Source: Streptomyces smaragdinus
Lineage (GTDB): Bacteria; Actinomycetota; Actinomycetes; Streptomycetales; Streptomycetaceae
Assembly (NCBI RefSeq): GCF_009604385.1
Contig: NZ_WEGJ01000014.1
Location: 62,001 to 126,000, forward strand
Direction of reading: 5' to 3'
Length of the DNA stretch: 64,000 nt
In this document: positions 59,296 to 64,000 of the stretch, one piece after another
Layout of the letters: each line of letters opens with the position of its first letter
How positions within the stretch are numbered: the stretch's first letter is position 1
Notes under the pieces: model-generated
Database searches by the model: none
Seen by the model: the letters and a program-made list of their open reading frames with translations, nothing else
What the model was told of the DNA's origin: nothing
Translations under genes and position numbers: made by a program

Positions 59296-60102
59296 ATGAC
59301 GCCCACACCGGACGGACCGCCCGCGGACGAGGAGGAGATCCGCCGCGCCCCCCGCGCCTGGCACCCCACCGACCTCGACCTCTACCTCCAGCGCGAGCTG
59401 GGCGCCCCCGCCCACCGCGACGGCCCCCCACCGGCCGCCCGCACCGCCCCCGGCAACGGCCGCCACGTACAACTGCCCGCCCCGGCCCCGCTCCCCGCCA
59501 CCGCTCTCGGCGACATCCTCGCCACCCGCCGCAGCCGCCGCGCCTACAGCCCGGCCCCCCTCCCGCTCACCGACCTGTCCACCCTCCTGCACCACGCCGC
59601 GCGAACCACCGGCACCCTCCACGACGCCACCCTGGGCGACCACGCCTTCCACCCGTACCCCTCCGCCGGCGCCCGCGCCGAACTGGAGGTCTACGTGGTG
59701 GCCGGCCGGGTGACCGGCGTACTCCCCGGCGCGTACCACTACGACACCGTCACGCACCGGCTGACGGAGGTCGCCCCGTCGGGCCCCCAGCAGGACGAGC
59801 TGTACGCCTACGTGCGCCGGGCCCTCGACAAGGCCGAGACCTCCACCCCACCGGCGGCGATCCTCCTGGTCACAGCCGTACTGCAGCGTCTCACCTGGAA
59901 GTACGGCCGCCTCGGCCTGACCCTGATGTACCAGAACCTCGGCTGCCTCTACCAGACGCTCTACCTGGTCGCGACCGCCCTCGGCCTGGCGCCGTGCGCG
60001 GTGGGTGTCGGCCGAGGCAGGCAGAACGCGCGCTGGCTCGACCTCGACCCCTACACGGAGCCGGAGGTGGGCTGCTTCGCCCTGGGCCGTCCGCGCCGGT
60101 GA
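59296..60102 (+). CDS. SagB/ThcOx-type nitroreductase-fold oxidoreductase
   Basis: A 268-aa flavin enzyme of the nitroreductase superfamily, SagB/ThcOx branch. Motifs: LATRRSRRAYSPAPLPLTDLSTLLHHAA (FMN phosphate contacts), HPYPSAGARAELEVYVVA, and KYGRLGLTLMYQNLGCLYQTLYLVATALGLAPCAVG. SagB proteins oxidise azolines to azoles in thiazole/oxazole-modified peptides, but no cyclodehydratase or precursor is visible here, so the substrate is open. ATG 59296 is preceded by GGAGGAAG. The 246-bp upstream gap holds its promoter and that of the divergent propeller gene. Confidence 0.78.
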   Translation: MTPTPDGPPADEEEIRRAPRAWHPTDLDLYLQRELGAPAHRDGPPPAARTAPGNGRHVQLPAPAPLPATALGDILATRRSRRAYSPAPLPLTDLSTLLHHAARTTGTLHDATLGDHAFHPYPSAGARAELEVYVVAGRVTGVLPGAYHYDTVTHRLTEVAPSGPQQDELYAYVRRALDKAETSTPPAAILLVTAVLQRLTWKYGRLGLTLMYQNLGCLYQTLYLVATALGLAPCAVGVGRGRQNARWLDLDPYTEPEVGCFALGRPRR

Positions 60103-60105
60103 GGC

Positions 60106-60369
60106 TCAGCCCCGCCGCCGCGCCCACGGCCACCGCGACGAGCGGTCCCGGCCCTCAGGGACGTACACGTACACCCAGCCGGCGATCAGCCGCATCCGCC
60201 TGGTGTGCCCCGCCGCCTCACGCAGATAGGCGTGCACGGTCGGCGGCCCGCCGTCCGCGTCGGGCACGGGGATCTCGTACCACTTGGGCGGATGGCCGGT
60301 CAGCCCGGTCAGCACCCGCAGCGTCCGGCCGTCCATCGGACCGCCCCTGAAGAGGACTTCCTCGCTCAC
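60106..60369 (-). CDS. small conserved hypothetical protein
   Basis: An 87-aa protein (EVLFRGGPMDGRTLRVL..KWYEIPVPDADGG..RRMRLIAGWVYVYVPEG) with the GGPxDG and W-x-Y/F pattern of small actinobacterial and phage proteins of unknown function; strand-rich and probably cytoplasmic. It lies four bases before the SagB stop (convergent) and directly after the TetR gene on the same strand, so it may be co-transcribed with it. Confidence 0.65.
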   Translation of the reverse strand: MSEEVLFRGGPMDGRTLRVLTGLTGHPPKWYEIPVPDADGGPPTVHAYLREAAGHTRRMRLIAGWVYVYVPEGRDRSSRWPWARRRG

Positions 60370-60373
60370 GGGG

Positions 60374-61096
60374 TCAGTCTTGCCCGAGCAGATGCGACGC
60401 CTGGGTCATCACGGGCAGGACGCGCCGGGCGAGATCGCCCACCGGGCCGTCCGCGGACTCGGTGGCCAGGGAGCGCCGGGCGATCTCCGCGCACTGCTCG
60501 TCGCGGCTCGCGGTGGCGGCGAGGAGCACCACGAACTGGTCCACGAGCCAGTCCCGCAGCTCGGGCAGCGGCGGCTGCTTGCCCTCGTCGACCCATATCA
60601 GCGAGGCGCCCTCGACCGCGGTGATCCAGGTGCGGAGCATCATCCGCAGCGTCAGGCCCGGTTCGGGCACCTCGAGGTGCAGCAGGATCTGCTCGGCGGC
60701 GGCCCGGCGTACCTCGTCCACGATGGCCGTGGTCCGGGTGGTCTCCACGACGCTGCCGCCCTGCAGCAGCGCCTTGAAGCCGGCGTCGTGTTCGGCGACG
60801 AACTCCAGATAGCTGTCCAGCGCCCGGGCCAGCCGCTGCGACAGCGGTCCCGTCCGCACCTGGACGAAGCTCTTCTCGAGCTGGTCGGCGGCGCTGCGCA
60901 GCGCGGCCTCGTACAGCTGCTGCTTGCCGCCGGGGAAGTAGCGGTAGACCAGCGGCCGCGACACCTGTACGGACGCGGCCACATCGTCCAGCGACACCTC
61001 TTCGGGCGCGCGGTGGGCGAAGAGACCGAGCGCGGCCTCCAGCAGCTGGCGGCGCCGCTGCTCCACACTCAGCCTTCGGTAGGCGACCTGGCTCAT
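60374..61096 (-). CDS. TetR/AcrR-family transcriptional regulator
   Basis: A 240-aa regulator with an N-terminal TetR HTH (RRRQLLEAALGLFAHRAPEEVSLDDVAASVQVSRPLVYRYFPGGKQQLYEAAL) and a helical ligand-binding domain. Its upstream neighbour on the same strand is an AurF-type diiron protein, 44 bp away. The CTGACTGTCAG palindrome at 62083-62093 between the two diiron genes is a candidate operator (inference). The ligand is unknown. Confidence 0.88.
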   Translation of the reverse strand: MSQVAYRRLSVEQRRRQLLEAALGLFAHRAPEEVSLDDVAASVQVSRPLVYRYFPGGKQQLYEAALRSAADQLEKSFVQVRTGPLSQRLARALDSYLEFVAEHDAGFKALLQGGSVVETTRTTAIVDEVRRAAAEQILLHLEVPEPGLTLRMMLRTWITAVEGASLIWVDEGKQPPLPELRDWLVDQFVVLLAATASRDEQCAEIARRSLATESADGPVGDLARRVLPVMTQASHLLGQD

Positions 61097-61140
61097 ACGG
61101 GAAGCCTAACGTCCGGACCAAGCACGCTTTCGGGCCACCC

Positions 61141-62070
61141 CTACGCCAACAGGCCCGAGCTGCGCCACAGCTTGCCCCCCACACCCCGCAGCACGCCTAT
61201 CTCGCCGAGGAAGTCCGTCAGCCGCTTCGCGCCCGTCTGCATCACCTCGCGCCGGTGCCCGCTCGCCCGGACCTGGGCCAGCGCCTCGCGCCGGTCGAGC
61301 CCGGCGTCGGTGTAGACCCGCGGGTTGACGAACGCGACGGAGAAGACCCGGGCCGCCTCACCGGAGGTGACCCGCGTCAGATGACGTTCCCAGCGCGGCG
61401 CGGTGGCCATCTGGCGGCGCAGCTCCTCGCGGGCGTAGCGGACATGGCGCGCCTCCTCCACCACATGGATCCGCGTCGCGCCGCGCACCAGCGTCTGCAC
61501 CCGCTCGTCGGGGAACGTCAGCCGCTGCATCCAGTCCAGGATCTCCTCGCCGAGCAGCGTCGCGGTGAACGAGCCGGGCGTGGTGGACACGGTCTTCAGC
61601 AGCCGCGCCAGGTTGTGGTGCAGCCGGGAGACCGGATACGGCTCCACCCCGGCCTTCTTGACCAGCCGGGCGAACATCATCGAGTGCCGGCACTCGTCGG
61701 CTATCTCCGTCAGCGCGTACCGGACATGGTCGCTGGTCAGCTTCTTGTCGTAGATGTGCCGCACCAGCAGCTGCATCAGGACGATCTCGAACCAGATGCC
61801 CAGCGACGCCAGCGCCGCCCCCTCCAGCCGGGCCAGCAGGTGCCGCTGGTCCTCGGACATCCGCCGCCACATCGGGGTGTCGTACAGCGACACCAGCTCG
61901 GGCGGCCAGAACCACTTGCCGTCCTCCCAGGGCGCGTCCCAGTCCAGGTCCTTCTCGGGATCGAAGGAGTGCTTCGCGGACGCGTCCAGGAGCCGGCGGG
62001 CCACGCCCTCACGGTCCTTGAGCGCGCCCAGCGCGTCGGTGAGTCGCCGGTCGGCCGCCGCAGTCGTCAT
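61141..62070 (-). CDS. AurF-type diiron oxygenase family protein
   Basis: A 309-aa helical protein with the carboxylate-bridged diiron motifs of the p-aminobenzoate N-oxygenase (AurF) family: EIVLMQLLVRHIY, EIADECRHSMMFARL, GEEILDWMQ and EEARHVRYAREEL, giving paired Glu/His metal ligands on a four-helix bundle. AurF oxidises aryl amines; many relatives have unknown substrates, including lipids. ATG 62070 is chosen since upstream sequence contains the palindrome and promoter. Divergent from a second diiron gene and next to TetR, suggesting one regulon. Confidence 0.82.
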   Translation of the reverse strand: MTTAAADRRLTDALGALKDREGVARRLLDASAKHSFDPEKDLDWDAPWEDGKWFWPPELVSLYDTPMWRRMSEDQRHLLARLEGAALASLGIWFEIVLMQLLVRHIYDKKLTSDHVRYALTEIADECRHSMMFARLVKKAGVEPYPVSRLHHNLARLLKTVSTTPGSFTATLLGEEILDWMQRLTFPDERVQTLVRGATRIHVVEEARHVRYAREELRRQMATAPRWERHLTRVTSGEAARVFSVAFVNPRVYTDAGLDRREALAQVRASGHRREVMQTGAKRLTDFLGEIGVLRGVGGKLWRSSGLLA

Positions 62071-62082
62071 ACCTCTATGAGA

Positions 62083-62093
62083 CTGACTGTCAG
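62083..62093. promoter_or_regulatory. candidate TetR operator between the two diiron genes
   Basis: CTGAC-T-GTCAG is a perfect odd palindrome 13 bp upstream of the AurF-like gene, in the 167-bp divergent region. TTGACT (62122-62127) lies nearby. Assignment to the nearby TetR protein is inferred. Confidence 0.4.
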
Positions 62094-62237
62094 CAAGGGA
62101 GTCAATCCCCCCGTGCATGATTTGTTGACTCACCGGTAACGCATATGTGAATCTGCCAAGGATTGCCCGCACTGCGGGATTTGCGTGCGAGATGTGTACC
62201 ACGGCGCGGACGGCGAGCGGCCGACAAGGAGGCGTCG

Positions 62238-63371
62238 ATGACGACGCGGGACCTGTACACGCACCTCAACACCAACGGCACCGACGAGAGCAACGACCTG
62301 CTGTGGCAGGTCCCGGCCTCCGGTTCGGCCCGGCTGAGCTGGGAGTACGACGACGGCCGGGAGAGACTGCTGGCCCTCTACCAGAAGGGCAAGGACAAGC
62401 AGTGGGACGGCGCGAAGCGGATCGACTGGTCGCTGGAGGTCGACCCGTACGACCCGCTGGGCGTCCCCGACGAGGCGATGACCCTGTACGGCACCCGGTA
62501 CTGGGACCTGATGACCGACAAGGACAAGGGGGAGCTGCGGCACCACTACGCGTCCTGGCAGTTCAGCCAGTTCCTCCACGGTGAGCAGGGCGCGATGGTC
62601 TGCGCGGCGCGGATCGTGGAGTCCGTGCCGGACCTGGACGCCAAGTTCTACTCGGCGACGCAGACCATGGACGAGGCGCGGCACGCGGAGATCTACGGCC
62701 GTTTCCTCAAGGAGAAGGTCGGACTGCTCTACCCGATCAACGACAACCTCCAGTCACTGCTGGGCGACACCCTGCGCGACTCCCGCTGGGACATGCCGTA
62801 CCTCGGGATGCAGGTGCTGATCGAGGGCCTGGCGCTGGCGGCCTTCGGGATGCTGCGGGATACGACGACCAAGCCGCTGCCCAAGCAGATCCTGGCGTAC
62901 GTGATGCAGGACGAGGCGCGGCACGTGGCCTTCGGGCGGATGGCGCTGCGCGACTACTACAAGGAGCTCAGCGACAAGGAGCTGCGCGAGCGCGAGGACT
63001 TCGTCGTCGAGGGCTGCTATCTGATGCGCGACCGGCTGCGCGGCGAGGAGGTGCTGGCGAACTTCGGGATCCCGCCGGCCCAGGCCGCGGAGTTCACCGA
63101 GCGCAACGAGTACCTCCAGCTCTTCCGGGCGCTGCTGTTCAGCCGGATCGTGCCGTGCGTGAAGGACATCGGGCTGTGGGGTCCGCGGCTGCAGCAGGCG
63201 TACGTCGACATGGGCGTGTTCGAGCTCGGTGACTCCAACCTCGACCAGCTGATGCGCGAGGACGAGGAGCTGGCCGAGCGGCTGGACGCGGAGCGGTTCG
63301 CGGCGGAGGAGCAGGCCCGTACGGCGGAGGTCGCGGAGGCGGTCGAGCTGGGGCGTACGGACACTCCCTAG
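62238..63371 (+). CDS. ferritin-like (R2-type) diiron protein
   Basis: A 377-aa protein with two E..DEARH half-sites: HGEQGAMVCAARIVE with TMDEARHAEIYGRF, and EGLALAAFGML with QDEARHVAFGRMAL, the signature of carboxylate-bridged diiron oxidases and oxygenases. Length and the N-terminal LLWQVPASGSARLSWEYDDGRE resemble uncharacterised actinobacterial R2-like proteins. ATG 62238 follows AAGGAGG. It is divergent from the AurF-like gene. A reductase partner is not nearby. The stop shares bases with the convergent PBP stop. Confidence 0.82.
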   Translation: MTTRDLYTHLNTNGTDESNDLLWQVPASGSARLSWEYDDGRERLLALYQKGKDKQWDGAKRIDWSLEVDPYDPLGVPDEAMTLYGTRYWDLMTDKDKGELRHHYASWQFSQFLHGEQGAMVCAARIVESVPDLDAKFYSATQTMDEARHAEIYGRFLKEKVGLLYPINDNLQSLLGDTLRDSRWDMPYLGMQVLIEGLALAAFGMLRDTTTKPLPKQILAYVMQDEARHVAFGRMALRDYYKELSDKELREREDFVVEGCYLMRDRLRGEEVLANFGIPPAQAAEFTERNEYLQLFRALLFSRIVPCVKDIGLWGPRLQQAYVDMGVFELGDSNLDQLMREDEELAERLDAERFAAEEQARTAEVAEAVELGRTDTP

Positions 63372-64000
63372 CTCAGGGCCGCCTCCATCACGGCGCGGGC
63401 GATCGGGGCCGCCGAGCCGCCGCCGCTGATGTCCGAGCGGCGGGCCTCGGCGTCCTCGACGACCACCGCGACGGCGACCGCGGGGAGGCTGTCGTCGGGG
63501 GCCTGCGCCCAGGACACGAACCAGGCGTAGGGCTTGCGGGAGTTGTCGACGCCGTGCTGCGCGGTGCCGGTCTTCCCGCCGACCAGCGCGCCGGGGATCG
63601 CGGCCCGCGTGGCGGTGCCGCCGGTGACCGTGTCGACCATCATCTGCTGCAGCAGCCGCGCCACGTACCCCGGTACGACGGGACCGCCCAGCGGCTCCGG
63701 CCGGCCGCGCGCCACGACGTCGCCGTCGCCGTCGGTGATCTCGTCGACGAGGTACGGGCGCATCCGGATCCCCCCGTTGGCGACGGTCGCCGCCACCGAC
63801 GCCATCTGCAGCGGGGTGGCCCGGGTGTCGAACTGCCCGATCGACGACAGCGCGACCTGCGCCGCGTCCATCGTGTCGCCGAAGACGCTCCCCAGCGCCG
63901 GCGACGGGATCCGCGGACCTTCGTCGTCGAAGCCGAAGGCGGCGGCGGTACGGGCCATCTCCGGCGTCCCCACCGTGGCGCCCAGCTTGGCGAACACCGT
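63368..64000 (-). CDS. class B penicillin-binding protein, C-terminal part (cut by the window edge)
   Basis: The last 210 or so residues of a transpeptidase that crosslinks peptidoglycan. Visible features are SSIGQFDTRATPLQMASVAATVANGG, typical downstream of the SxN box, and the KTG motif in LVGGKTGTAQHG. The catalytic SxxK lies beyond the right edge. The frame is open to base 64000, so an internal GTG near the edge is not the real start. It resembles PbpA/FtsI-like transpeptidases. Its TAG stop and the TAG of the diiron gene lie in the same CTAG tetramer. Confidence 0.88.
   Translation of the reverse strand, partial: TVFAKLGATVGTPEMARTAAAFGFDDEGPRIPSPALGSVFGDTMDAAQVALSSIGQFDTRATPLQMASVAATVANGGIRMRPYLVDEITDGDGDVVARGRPEPLGGPVVPGYVARLLQQMMVDTVTGGTATRAAIPGALVGGKTGTAQHGVDNSRKPYAWFVSWAQAPDDSLPAVAVAVVVEDAEARRSDISGGGSAAPIARAVMEAALS

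Overview
The window is very GC-rich actinobacterial DNA and almost certainly Streptomyces. The indicators are a nickel superoxide dismutase next to its protease, a DUF6104 gene, a fused 2-oxoglutarate decarboxylase, an HspR/ClgR-controlled lon, a conservon-like kinase/roadblock pair, and rare TTA leucine codons confined to accessory genes. As I recall, the flanks (sodN, malic enzyme, amino-acid ABC transporter, kgd, two-component pair, lon) resemble the sodN-to-lon core region of S. coelicolor. No tRNA, rRNA, CRISPR array, transposase or integrase was seen.

Layout. 0-14.6 kb is mostly core: peptidoglycan amidase, AlkZ-like glycosylase, sodN/sodX, CGNR regulator, methyltransferase, malic enzyme, a three-gene polar amino-acid ABC transporter, GtrA, a quinone-oxidoreductase-like MDR, an HTH/Clp-N pair with operators on its promoter, PadR-DUF4097, and DUF6104.

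14.8-41.6 kb is one long accessory island, all on the + strand. Module A (14.8-21.2 kb) is a Trypco1 gene, a trypsin-VMAP protein, a MoxR AAA+ ATPase and a vWA-TPR protein. Module B (21.4-25.7 kb) is a HExxH peptide-hydroxylase gene broken by a +1 shift, and a TIR-like/NB-ARC/TPR protein. Module C (25.9-41.6 kb, visibly lower wobble GC) is a 63-residue precursor ending in Tyr-Glu-Asp-Ser-Pro, an FxsB-like radical SAM/SPASM maturase without the usual HExxH domain, a SLATT-like membrane protein, a TIR protein, a second MoxR, a second vWA, and three TIR-like/NB-ARC/TPR proteins. The MoxR-vWA cores match the NTP-dependent conflict systems of multicellular bacteria. The maturase and precursor match cyclophane (triceptide) RiPP systems. 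Working model (inference): NB-ARC/TPR and MoxR-vWA proteins sense or gate, trypsin, TIR and SLATT proteins act as effectors, and a cyclophane peptide is made in the same programme. TTA codons in at least eight island genes would tie it to bldA and late growth. A 21-bp hairpin closes the island.

41.7-64 kb returns to core-like genes: kgd, a kinase/regulator pair, a sigma-region-2 fusion with a membrane protein, a spermidine-synthase-like protein, a lipoprotein, lon, a GH25 lysozyme, a PP2C-like phosphatase, a half conservon, a secreted coiled-coil protein, a PQQ-type beta-propeller, a SagB-type oxidoreductase, and a TetR regulator beside two diiron proteins. A class B penicillin-binding protein is cut by the right edge.
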